A stretch of DNA of 64,000 bases from Akkermansiaceae bacterium (GTDB taxonomy: Bacteria; Verrucomicrobiota; Verrucomicrobiia; Verrucomicrobiales; Akkermansiaceae), in NCBI GenBank assembly GCA_017798145.1, contig CP059069.1, positions 3,829,226 to 3,893,225 of the forward strand, read 5' to 3'. The translations under genes and the position numbers were made by a program. Shown here one piece after another: positions 57,269 through 64,000 of the stretch; the first letter of the stretch is position 1; each line of letters begins with the position of its first letter. The notes beneath the pieces were generated by a model, which did no database searches, had not been told where the DNA came from, and saw nothing but the letters and a program-made list of their open reading frames with translations.

Positions 57269-57293
57269 AGGGTCGCTATGCCAAAGCGACCCT
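57269..57293. repeat. Perfect 9-bp hairpin
   Basis: AGGGTCGCT (57269-57277) and AGCGACCCT (57285-57293) enclose a 7-bp loop. It lies between copy C of the dispersed repeat and the PEP-CTERM gene terminator. Its function is unknown; it is REP-like. Confidence 0.55.
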
Positions 57294-57302
57294 GCCATCC
57301 CG

Positions 57303-57337
57303 AAAAGCAAAACGCCCCGGTGCGGTGGCACGGGGGC
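57303..57337 (-). terminator. Terminator of PEP-CTERM gene 57366-58199
   Basis: On the minus strand GCCCCCGTGC-CACC-GCACCGGGGC forms a stem with one mismatch, followed by GTTTTGCTTTTC. It begins about 28 bp after the stop codon. Confidence 0.8.
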
Positions 57338-57365
57338 GATTTACGGAAAGCTCTATCCGGCGGTC

Positions 57366-58199
57366 TTACCCGCGGCGGCGGCGGAGCAGAAGAAGTGCGC
57401 CGAGACCGCCGAGGAAGGCGGCGGAGGGCTCGGGCACCAGTGTTCCGGTCACACTGATGTTGTCGAAGGTAGTACTAGTGCCCCAGAGATCGGCAACGCC
57501 TACAAAAGCTTCGGGGTTATCGAATGTGTGAGCGGTGATACCGAAGGTCGAATGGGCAACCCATGTGGAACCATTCCATCGCGTCGCCGTATAGGAGAGA
57601 TCACCTGTCGTCCCGCTGGTTGGAGTCCAAGTGAATGAGGATCTATACCACGTATTGTCCGCGAAGCCAGCATTGCCTGTTGGTGCATAGGTCGCAACGT
57701 TGGCACCATCCACTATGCGGGATTCGGCGGTTGCCTGGCCAAAACCACCATTGGCGTGCTGAATGGAAAGGAATTGGCCGGCGTTGCTGCCGCTGATCGT
57801 TCCACCCTTGATATCCCCGAAAAGGAAACCAGCAGTGTCGTATTGGGCACCGTTTGTGATGAGGAAGTCGTAAGTGCCGGTGATGGATTGTCGGACATCG
57901 AAACCATTGGTCGATCCGCTGTTCACCAGGAAGGAATAGGGGAGGTTGGTGCCATGGGTAGGATTGTTGCCTACCAGAACCCCACCCAAACCTGAACCGG
58001 TGCTGCCGCCGCTGGCAGCGGTGGTCGTGTAAGTCCCGTTGGTAGCGGGGGCACCAACCCCCGAGTGGACATACGACCAGCCGGTGGGCACGACTGAACT
58101 GCCGGGGGTCTGGCTCTCAAAGTCCAGTGTGATGGTGGCAGCACGGGCATGGAATCCTGAAAGCACTATGGCGAGAAAGATTGTTGGCGGTTTCATCAT
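57366..58199 (-). CDS. PEP-CTERM protein divergent from regulator 2
   Basis: This is a 277-aa exported protein. The signal peptide is MMKPPTIFLAIVLSGFHARA. The body is a beta-sandwich, LamG-like region (ITLDFESQTPGSSVVPTGWS, NGFDVRQSITGTYDFLITNG, SSFTWTPTSGTTGDLSYTAT). The anchor is VPEPSAAFLGGLGALLLLRR, then RRG. The gene is divergent from regulator paralogue 2 (125 bp between starts), mirroring the arrangement at 50510-52556. It ends at a terminator. Confidence 0.88.
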   Translation of the reverse strand: MMKPPTIFLAIVLSGFHARAATITLDFESQTPGSSVVPTGWSYVHSGVGAPATNGTYTTTAASGGSTGSGLGGVLVGNNPTHGTNLPYSFLVNSGSTNGFDVRQSITGTYDFLITNGAQYDTAGFLFGDIKGGTISGSNAGQFLSIQHANGGFGQATAESRIVDGANVATYAPTGNAGFADNTWYRSSFTWTPTSGTTGDLSYTATRWNGSTWVAHSTFGITAHTFDNPEAFVGVADLWGTSTTFDNISVTGTLVPEPSAAFLGGLGALLLLRRRRG

Positions 58200-58304
58200 T
58201 TTTGAATTTGGAGGTTGCGAGACCGGGAGGAACGTTCACAACCCGACCAGGATCTTGGTTTCACGCGCTTTGTCGAAGATATCCACCCTTGCCCACTGGC
58301 TCCA

Positions 58305-58318
58305 AATTTGTACAGATT
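58305..58318. promoter_or_regulatory. Candidate operator of regulator 2
   Basis: AATTTGTACAGATT is an imperfect 14-bp palindrome centred on TGTACA, 6 bp upstream of the regulator start. Its position mirrors the palindrome in front of paralogue 1, but the sequence is different, so the two regulators would recognise different sites. Confidence 0.35.
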
Positions 58319-58324
58319 CTCCCC

Positions 58325-59395
58325 ATGTCCCTGCGGATCTTGTCAGGCAGCGATCAGGTGGAGGGGTACCTGCGTCAGGGTTTGCAGGCGGGTCGTTGGA
58401 GGGGCGATATGCCGGGGCGGAACAAGCTGGCGGCGGAGATCGGGGTGAGCGGGAGGCTGGTGGAGGCGGCGCTGGCGAAGCTGGAAAGGGAGGGTTTGCT
58501 GGCGGGGCAGGGACCGCGGCGGCGGCGGAGGGTGGTGAAGGGGCTTGTGCACAATGCACGGAAGGCCGGGATGCGCATCGCGTTTCTGGCCAACGAAAGG
58601 GTGGATCTGAGGATCGATTACCTGACCGATCTGCAGCACCGCCTGGAGGAGGCCGGGCACGTCCCGGTCATCGCCGGGAAATCGATGGTGGAGCTGGGGA
58701 TGGATCTGGCCAGGATCGTCCCGGAGGTCGGCAAGGCGGGTGCGGATGCGTTCCTGGTCATCGGAGGTTCGCTGGAGGTTCTGGAATGGTTCGCCGGGGG
58801 AAAGAAACCGGTATTCGCGATGTTCGGCAGGAGGCGCGGGCTTGCCATCGCCGGGGCGGGGCCGGACAAGTCCCCCGCGTATGCGCAAGCCGTCGGCGAG
58901 CTCGCCGGGCTCGGTCACCGGCGCATCGTGCTGCTGACAAGGACCCCGCGCCGCATCCCGGAACCGGGTTTGGTCGAGCGGGCGTTCCTCGCGGCGCTGG
59001 CGGCCCATGGGATTCCCTCCGGAGCCTACAACCTGCCGGACTGGGAGGAGAACGCCGTATCCTTCCACGCGCGGCTTGATGCGCTGTTCCGGGTGACCCC
59101 GCCGACAGCGCTGATCCTCGACGAGGTGCCCTTTTTCATGGCGGCGCTGCATTTCTGCGCATCCCGGGGGATCCGGGTGCCGGACGATGTCTCGTTGGTC
59201 TGCACCGATCCCGATCCGGCCTTCGACTGGTTCGTCCCGTCGGTGGCGCACATCCGCTGGGAGGCGACGCCGCTCGTCCGGCGCGCGCTCCGGTGGGCGG
59301 ACAACATCAGCCGGGGAAAGGACGACCGCCGCCAGACGGAGACCAAGGCGGAGTTCATTGCGGGGGGGACGGTGGGCAGGGCGATAGCCATGTGA
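58325..59395 (+). CDS. GntR-type winged-helix / LacI-type sensor regulator, paralogue 2
   Basis: This is a 356-aa protein, exactly the length of paralogue 1. The ATG at 58325 (MSLRILSGSDQVEGYLRQGL) aligns with that protein's start; the frame is open upstream but unrelated. The winged helix is LAAEIGVSGRLVEAALAKLE then GLLAGQGPRRRRRVV. The sensor domain matches paralogue 1 in many blocks: YLTDLQHRLEEAGH, LAGLGHRRIVLLTRTPRRIP, AHGIPSGAYNLPDWEEN, FRVTPPTALILDE, VPDDVSLVCTDPDPAFDWFV, TKAEFIAGGT. It is probably a sugar-sensing repressor of the divergent PEP-CTERM gene. Confidence 0.88.
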   Translation: MSLRILSGSDQVEGYLRQGLQAGRWRGDMPGRNKLAAEIGVSGRLVEAALAKLEREGLLAGQGPRRRRRVVKGLVHNARKAGMRIAFLANERVDLRIDYLTDLQHRLEEAGHVPVIAGKSMVELGMDLARIVPEVGKAGADAFLVIGGSLEVLEWFAGGKKPVFAMFGRRRGLAIAGAGPDKSPAYAQAVGELAGLGHRRIVLLTRTPRRIPEPGLVERAFLAALAAHGIPSGAYNLPDWEENAVSFHARLDALFRVTPPTALILDEVPFFMAALHFCASRGIRVPDDVSLVCTDPDPAFDWFVPSVAHIRWEATPLVRRALRWADNISRGKDDRRQTETKAEFIAGGTVGRAIAM

Positions 59396-59612
59396 TGGGG
59401 AGTCAGTTCCGTGAAGCCATGGATGACAAGGTGGAGCTTGCCTGCTGCAAGAGGTCTCTCATTTCATCGGAAATATGCAAATCCCCACCCACGGCTTCCC
59501 AGGACGAGAGTAAGATCGGCAACATCTCACGCCTAGACTCCACAGTGGCGGGAAACTGAGGAAGCGGGCGGAAGCTATGGGCATAGGGTGTGTAGAGTAT
59601 CGTAGGCGGGGG

Positions 59613-59692
59613 TGAGAGTGCTGGGAATTTGTTTTTTCACCTAGGCCGGAGAATGCATTGAAGAGCCGGTCTGGGAAGGGGAAGAGGCGGCT
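59613..59692 (+). repeat. Dispersed intergenic repeat, copy D
   Basis: This starts GAGAGTGCTGGGAATTTGTT, continues TTTTCACCTAGGCCGGAGAA, and ends GGGAAGAGGCGGCTG. It is closest to copy C. Confidence 0.7.
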
Positions 59693-59771
59693 GACGCGGG
59701 CCGGAGATGAAATTCCCTCAGATCCGGTGCAAGGGTGGGCAGGAGGCCGGGTGAGAATTGGGTTGCGTTCC

Positions 59772-59915
59772 TCATTTGCAGCGGCGGCGCAGGAACTGCC
59801 CGATACCCAGCAAACCCAGCATTGCTGGCGGAGGGTTCCGGCTCCGCTGTGACAACGACGTTGTCAATCCGCCAATCGTCATTTCGAGCGCCCGAGGCGA
59901 TCGGTAGCGCATGGT
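59772..59915 (-). pseudogene. Relic of a PEP-CTERM gene 3' end
   Basis: On the minus strand a frame reads GARNDDWRIDNVVVTAEPEP followed by SA, the usual lead-in to a PEP-CTERM anchor. A frameshift at the PEP region then gives AMLGLLGIGQFLRRRCK and a stop at 59772. No signal peptide or upstream body remains, because the frame runs into the end of uvrB. It is a truncated, frameshifted relic next to regulator paralogue 2. Confidence 0.7.
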
Positions 59916-59972
59916 TCGGTTGAACGACCCTCCAAGCCCTCCGCAGAGGAACCGGAGACATCCTCCTCCATT

Positions 59973-62150
59973 TCACGCCTTCTTCGTCCGGGTTTTCCCA
60001 TATTTCACTTTCTTCTGCGGCGGCATGACGGGGGTCGCGTTCTTGAGCGTGGCGATCTGGTCGCGGAGGTGGGCGGCGCGCTCGAACTCGAGCTTGGATG
60101 AGGCGTCGCGCATTTCCTGCTCCAGTTCGGCGATGACGCGGAGCTTGTCGTAGGAGCCCTCGTCCTCGGCCACCAGTGAAGCGTTGAGCTTCTCTGCGCT
60201 GGCCTTGCCTTTCTCGTAGGAATGCAGGCTCTGCTGGACGGAGCGGATCACGGATTGTGGGGTGATGCCGTGTTCCTCGTTGTGGGCGATCTGGCGGGCG
60301 CGGCGGTATTCCGTGACGTTGATGAGGGTCTGGATCGAATCGGTGACGACATCGGCGAAGAGCACGCATTCGCCGTTCACGTGGCGCGCGGCGCGGCCGG
60401 CGGTCTGGATCAGGGAGGTCTCGTTGCGGAGGAAACCTTCCTTGTCGGCGTCGAGAATGCAGACGAGTGATACCTCCGGGAGGTCGAGGCCTTCGCGGAG
60501 GAGGTTGATGCCGATGAGGATGTCGAAGGTGGCGGCGCGGAGTTGGCGGAGGATTTCCACCCGCTCGATGGCGTCGATATCGGAGTGCAGGTAGCGGCAC
60601 TTGAGGCCGGTGGAAGAAAGGTATTCGGCAAGATCCTCGGCGGTCTTTTTGGTGAGCGTGGTGACGAGCACCCGCTCGCCTTTCTCCACCCGCTGGCGGC
60701 AGAGCTCGATCGTCTCGTCGATCTGGCCCTTGAGAGGGCGGAGGGTGAGGATGGGATCGAGGAGTCCTGTGGGACGGATGATCTGCTCGACGACAAGAGG
60801 CGTGCCGCGTTTCTCCGGATCGAAGTCGGCGATGGATTCCGCATTTCCGGAGGGTTTGACCTTGATCTTCTTGAAATCGAACGTCGTCAGCCCTTCCTCG
60901 CCGGGCTTGGGTTTTACGGAGATGAACTTTTTGTTTTCCGGGCGCGAGTTGACGATGTCGAAGGGTCCCGGGGTGGCGGAGACATAGACCCGTTGGTGGG
61001 TCATTTCCATGAACTCGTCAAAGCGCAGGGGGCGGTTGTCCATCGCGGAAGGCAGGCGGAAGCCGTGCTCGACGAGGGTGGTCTTGCGGGACTTGTCGCC
61101 CTCGAACATGCCGCCGATCTGCGGGATGGTGGCGTGGGATTCATCGACGAGAAGCAGGAAATCCCGCGGGAAGAAATCCAGCAAGGTGTGCGGGCGCGAG
61201 CCGGGCGGGCGACCGGTCAAGTGGCGGGAGTAGTTCTCGATGCCCTGGCAGAAACCCATTTCCGCCATCATTTCCAGATCGTATTCCGTCCGCATCCGCA
61301 GGCGCTGCGCCTCGATGAGCTTGCCTTCCTTTTCCAACTCCGGGATGCGTTGGTCCAGCTCCTCGCGGATCTTGGTGCGGGCCACCTTCATCTTGTCGCC
61401 TGCGGTGACGAACTGCTTGGCGGGATAGAGGGTGTGATTTTCCAATACCTCGATGACGTTCCCGCTGACCGTATGGATGGAGGAGATCCGCTCCACCTCA
61501 TCGCCGAAGAACTCGATGCGGATCGCGGTCTCGTCGAGGTAGGCGGGATGCACCTCCACCACATCGCCGCGCACCCGGTATTTCCCGCGGCCGAAGGCGA
61601 TGTCGTTCCTTTCGAAAAGGAGGCCGACGAGTGCTGTCAGAAGCTCCTCGCGTGTGATCTGCTGGCCTGTCCAGACGGGGAACATCATGTCCTTGTAGTC
61701 CTCCGGCGAGCCGAGGCCGTAGATGCAGGAGACCGAGGCGATCACGATCGTGTCGTCTCGGGTGAGCAGCGATCCCATCGTCGAAAGGCGCAGGCGCTCG
61801 ATCTCCTCGTTCACCGAGGAGTCCTTCTCGATGTAGGTGTCGGAGCGGGGGATGTAGGCCTCCGGCTGGTAGTAATCGAAGTAAGAGACGAAGTACTCGA
61901 CCGCGTTGTGCGGGAAGAAGTTCTTGAACTCGGAGTAGAGCTGCGCGGCGAGGGTCTTGTTGTGGCTCATCACCAGGGCGGGCTTGCCGAGGCGGGCGAT
62001 GAGGTTCGCCATGGTGAAGGTTTTCCCGGATCCGGTGACCCCGAGCAGCGTCTGGTGCCTGTTCCCGGCTTCGAGCGATTTCACCAGTTTCTCGATGGCC
62101 TGGTGTTGGTCGCCCTGGGGGGAGTAGTCGCTGGAAAGGCGGAATGGCAT
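59973..62150 (-). CDS. uvrB: Excinuclease ABC subunit B
   Basis: This is a 725-aa protein. The start at 62150 (MPFRLSSDYSPQGDQHQAIE) gives the normal UvrB N-terminus; an in-frame extension upstream is unsupported. Motifs are Walker A (LLGVTGSGKTFTMANLIARL), the beta-hairpin region (VEYFVSYFDYYQPEAYIPRS, DTYIEKDSSVNEEIERLRLS), LLVDESHATIPQIGGM, QTAGRAARHVNGECVLFAD, and the C-terminal UVR motif (ELEQEMRDASSKLEFERAAH). It verifies DNA damage with UvrA and recruits UvrC. Confidence 0.97.
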   Translation of the reverse strand: MPFRLSSDYSPQGDQHQAIEKLVKSLEAGNRHQTLLGVTGSGKTFTMANLIARLGKPALVMSHNKTLAAQLYSEFKNFFPHNAVEYFVSYFDYYQPEAYIPRSDTYIEKDSSVNEEIERLRLSTMGSLLTRDDTIVIASVSCIYGLGSPEDYKDMMFPVWTGQQITREELLTALVGLLFERNDIAFGRGKYRVRGDVVEVHPAYLDETAIRIEFFGDEVERISSIHTVSGNVIEVLENHTLYPAKQFVTAGDKMKVARTKIREELDQRIPELEKEGKLIEAQRLRMRTEYDLEMMAEMGFCQGIENYSRHLTGRPPGSRPHTLLDFFPRDFLLLVDESHATIPQIGGMFEGDKSRKTTLVEHGFRLPSAMDNRPLRFDEFMEMTHQRVYVSATPGPFDIVNSRPENKKFISVKPKPGEEGLTTFDFKKIKVKPSGNAESIADFDPEKRGTPLVVEQIIRPTGLLDPILTLRPLKGQIDETIELCRQRVEKGERVLVTTLTKKTAEDLAEYLSSTGLKCRYLHSDIDAIERVEILRQLRAATFDILIGINLLREGLDLPEVSLVCILDADKEGFLRNETSLIQTAGRAARHVNGECVLFADVVTDSIQTLINVTEYRRARQIAHNEEHGITPQSVIRSVQQSLHSYEKGKASAEKLNASLVAEDEGSYDKLRVIAELEQEMRDASSKLEFERAAHLRDQIATLKNATPVMPPQKKVKYGKTRTKKA

Positions 62151-62195
62151 GTGCGGGGAAGATGGGGCTTGCGGGAGGAAATTCCAGAGGGGATT

Positions 62196-62267
62196 GGCCA
62201 CAAAAGGCACAGAATCCCAAAAAGCCCTGTCTCTGCCACGTTTGTGGGTCTTGTGCCTTTTGTGGCC
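62196..62267. repeat. Inverted repeat between divergent uvrB and protease genes
   Basis: GGCCACAAAAGGCACA (62196-62211) and TGTGCCTTTTGTGGCC (62252-62267) are perfect 16-bp arms with a 40-bp spacer. The spacer itself has partial CCCAAAAA/TTTGTGGG complementarity. It lies in the 209-bp region between the divergent starts of uvrB and the protease gene, so it cannot be a simple terminator for either. Confidence 0.85.
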
Positions 62268-62359
62268 GCATTCTTACCTGAAATCCCAAGCGACAAACAG
62301 GGATTTCCGGTGTTTAGTGTGCACACATGGGCGGACGTTCCGGAAAACTTTCTGAGAGG

Positions 62360-63934
62360 ATGAACTACATCTGGTTGTTCCTCTGCCTCGCCTGCGTGTT
62401 CATGATGGCTTACCTGGCCACCAGATACGCGCTTTCCGGGGAACCGGCAACGGATGTGCGGACGACCAGCGGAAAAGCCGCACCCAAGCCCTACCCGCAT
62501 CAGGATCATCTCCCGAAAACGAAAGGCTCGGAGCGCAAGAATGGCGGCGGATTCGACGGCGCGGCCTTCGCGGAAGGCGCGATCCCCAACCAGCGCATCA
62601 TCGTGTTCAAGGACAGGGGGGCGATGGAGGGCTTCCTCGCAAACATGGGCGCGGGGCTGAACGTCCTCGGCCGCATGGACAAGCTCAACGCGCTGCTCAT
62701 CGGCTTCGGCAGCGAGGCTGATCTCCTTGCCAACCTCGATGGCACGGAGGAAACCTCCTACAATTTCCCGGCGAGCATCCCGGAATTCGGAGGAGCGGGC
62801 GTGCAGGGGGATGCCGTTGCGTTGCGCCAGGGGCTCCTGCAATGGCTCGGCGTCACCGGCGACAACTCGGCTTGGGGCACCGGCGTGAAGATCGCCATCC
62901 TCGATACCGGCATCGCCGACCACATCGCTTTCAGGAATGCCATCGAACGCATCAATCTCGTCGCCCTGCCCTCGGATCCGTCCACGCTCAACGGCCATGG
63001 CACATCGGTGGCCTCCCTCATTTTCAGCAACAACCCGCTGACCCCCGGGATCGCGCCGGGAGCCACCCCGCTCTCCGTCCGCATCGCGGATGATGCCGGT
63101 GCCTCTAGCAGTTTCCTGATCGCCCAGGGCATCATCGCGGCGGTCGATGCCGGAGCGCAGCTGATCAACATTTCCCTTGGCGGCTCCGGACAAAGCGCCC
63201 TTGTTGAAAACGCCCTCGCCTACGCAAGGCAATCCGGCGTGGTGGTGGTGGCCGCTGCGGGAAACAACGGCACGGCGGGCGTGATGCAGCCCGCCGCCAG
63301 CCCGAACGTCATCGCTGTCGGCGCGGTTGATGCGCGCAACCAGCATCTCGATTTCTCCAACACCGGAAAGGAAATCGCCGTCTCCGCACCGGGCTATGCG
63401 GTGAACGCCGCCTACCCCGGAGATCAGGCGGCGGTGGTCACCGGCACATCCTTTTCATCCCCCATCATCGCAGGCACCATCGCCGCAACCATGAGCAACG
63501 GCAGCAGGCAGTTACTTTCCCCCACCCAGGCGGTTGCTGCCATGAATTCCAATCTCAACGACATCGGCGCACAGGGCAGCGATCCCGCGACAGGCGCCGG
63601 TGTCCCCGACATGTGGCGCATCCTCAACGGCAACACCCCCGGCATCTACGATGCGGCCATCACCTCCATCACCAACACCGGCAGCCAGATCCAGGTGCTC
63701 GTACAGAACCTCGGCACCGAAACCATGGTGAACGCCGGTGTCTCCGTGAACGTCAACGGCTCGATCACCAACGCGAACATCACCACCCTGTTGCCCGGCG
63801 ACACCCGTGTCATCGCCGTTCCTGCCGGCGGCAGCGAAAGCTTGAACATCAGAAGCTCCGTGCAACTCTCGGGCGGCCAGACCGACCAACGCCCCGCCAA
63901 TGACTCGATCTACCAGACTGTTCCCGCTCCTTAG
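62360..63934 (+). CDS. Subtilisin-like (S8) serine protease, membrane-anchored or secreted
   Basis: This is a 524-aa protein. The ATG at 62360 follows a GAGAGG ribosome-binding site; the N-terminal MNYIWLFLCLACVFMMAYLA is a signal anchor. The propeptide region is about 70-150. The catalytic triad is D182 (VKIAILDTGIADH), H213 (LNGHGTSVASLIF) and S364 (VVTGTSFSSPIIAGTIAATM), with the oxyanion N in AAAGNNGTAGVMQP. After the protease domain (to about 420), a CARDB-like beta domain (AITSITNTGSQIQVLVQNLG) ends the protein. The stop overlaps the next gene's start by 35 bp. Confidence 0.92.
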   Translation: MNYIWLFLCLACVFMMAYLATRYALSGEPATDVRTTSGKAAPKPYPHQDHLPKTKGSERKNGGGFDGAAFAEGAIPNQRIIVFKDRGAMEGFLANMGAGLNVLGRMDKLNALLIGFGSEADLLANLDGTEETSYNFPASIPEFGGAGVQGDAVALRQGLLQWLGVTGDNSAWGTGVKIAILDTGIADHIAFRNAIERINLVALPSDPSTLNGHGTSVASLIFSNNPLTPGIAPGATPLSVRIADDAGASSSFLIAQGIIAAVDAGAQLINISLGGSGQSALVENALAYARQSGVVVVAAAGNNGTAGVMQPAASPNVIAVGAVDARNQHLDFSNTGKEIAVSAPGYAVNAAYPGDQAAVVTGTSFSSPIIAGTIAATMSNGSRQLLSPTQAVAAMNSNLNDIGAQGSDPATGAGVPDMWRILNGNTPGIYDAAITSITNTGSQIQVLVQNLGTETMVNAGVSVNVNGSITNANITTLLPGDTRVIAVPAGGSESLNIRSSVQLSGGQTDQRPANDSIYQTVPAP

Positions 63935-64000
63935 CCTCGCCCTCGCGGCTTGCACGCCCGTCCCGGATTTCCACCTCGCGCAGAACCTTTCCGCGAAACC
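63900..64000 (+). CDS. Putative lipoprotein, partial (runs off window end)
   Basis: From the ATG at 63900 the frame reads MTRSTRLFPLLSLALAACTP and continues to the window edge without a stop. The N-terminus is a clear lipoprotein signal with lipobox LAAC (cysteine at residue 18). It overlaps the protease gene's 3' end by 35 bp in another frame, suggesting co-transcription. Only 33 residues are visible, so the function is unknown. Confidence 0.75.
   Translation, partial: MTRSTRLFPLLSLALAACTPVPDFHLAQNLSAK

Larger units (their letters stand above)
59396..59972. other. Intergenic region regulator 2 to uvrB
   Basis: These 577 bp contain, in order, a stretch with nothing recognised (59396-59610), copy D of the dispersed repeat (59613-59692), and the minus-strand relic of a PEP-CTERM gene tail (59772-59915). 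No intact gene is present. Confidence 0.75.

Noticed and set aside
59422-59559. 45-aa frame after regulator 2
   Set aside because: No ribosome-binding site, no conservation evidence and no motif.
60543-62363. 606-aa open frame antisense to uvrB
   Set aside because: It lies wholly opposite the uvrB gene, has no recognisable motif, and is explained by high GC and codon bias of the real gene.

Overview
The window is a GC-rich chromosomal segment that most likely comes from a Verrucomicrobiota bacterium (Verrucomicrobiales; Luteolibacter/Haloferula/Akkermansiaceae-like). The evidence is a planctomycete-type cytochrome/DUF1549/DUF1553 protein beside a DUF1501 protein, five intact PEP-CTERM proteins ending in PEP...LLLRRRR-type anchors, an autotransporter-strand-repeat protein, and lipid A synthesis (lpxB), which implies a Gram-negative envelope. 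No rRNA, tRNA, CRISPR array or intact mobile element was recognised.

Layout. 1-6.4 kb: a DUF1501 + DUF1549/1553 pair (minus) diverges from a PAS-AraC regulator followed by a di-heme MauG-type peroxidase. 6.3-8 kb: ispF, an inositol-monophosphatase-family gene and a cupin (minus). 8.1-12.1 kb: trkA-trkH-acyltransferase (plus). 12.1-16.8 kb: topB, dprA and a Pro/Glu-repeat protein (minus). 16.9-22.8 kb: lpxB, ftsH with a duplicated periplasmic domain, and two tandem Ca2+/Na+ antiporters. 22.9-28.4 kb: an unknown exported protein, recQ, tspO, a lipoprotein and an acyltransferase. 28.4-39 kb: a secreted-protein region with a BNR/Ig/delta-60 protein, a decayed ECF sigma gene, two tandemly duplicated PEP-CTERM cassettes, an esterase, a transposase relic and a large beta-strand-repeat PEP-CTERM protein. 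39-41.4 kb: histidine kinase plus LuxR-type response regulator. 41.5-47.4 kb: a copper island with a P-type ATPase, a Cys-rich exported protein, a multicopper oxidase with a barrel-like tail, and three tandem CCxxC lipoproteins. 47.4-50.2 kb: a four-gene ynbAB/plsC-like phospholipid operon. 50.5-59.9 kb: two paralogous 356-aa GntR/LacI-type regulators, each divergent from a PEP-CTERM gene and together bracketing a sulfatase fusion and a cysZ-like gene, then a decayed PEP-CTERM tail. 60-64 kb: uvrB, a subtilisin-like protease and the start of a lipoprotein gene.

The main pattern is that each intact PEP-CTERM gene sits beside its own dedicated regulator: an ECF sigma relic with a conserved GGAAT-N15-CGTC element, a two-component system, or a divergent GntR/LacI-type regulator. 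This looks like several separately controlled surface-protein modules, and it is the best candidate here for an undescribed system. A second layer is small-scale genome decay and mobility: a dispersed repeat of about 80 bp in at least four intergenic copies, long REP-like hairpins, a Y1-type transposase relic, and relics of sigma-factor and PEP-CTERM genes.

All family names come from recognising motifs by eye. No database search was possible, so start codons and remote-homology calls are provisional where stated.
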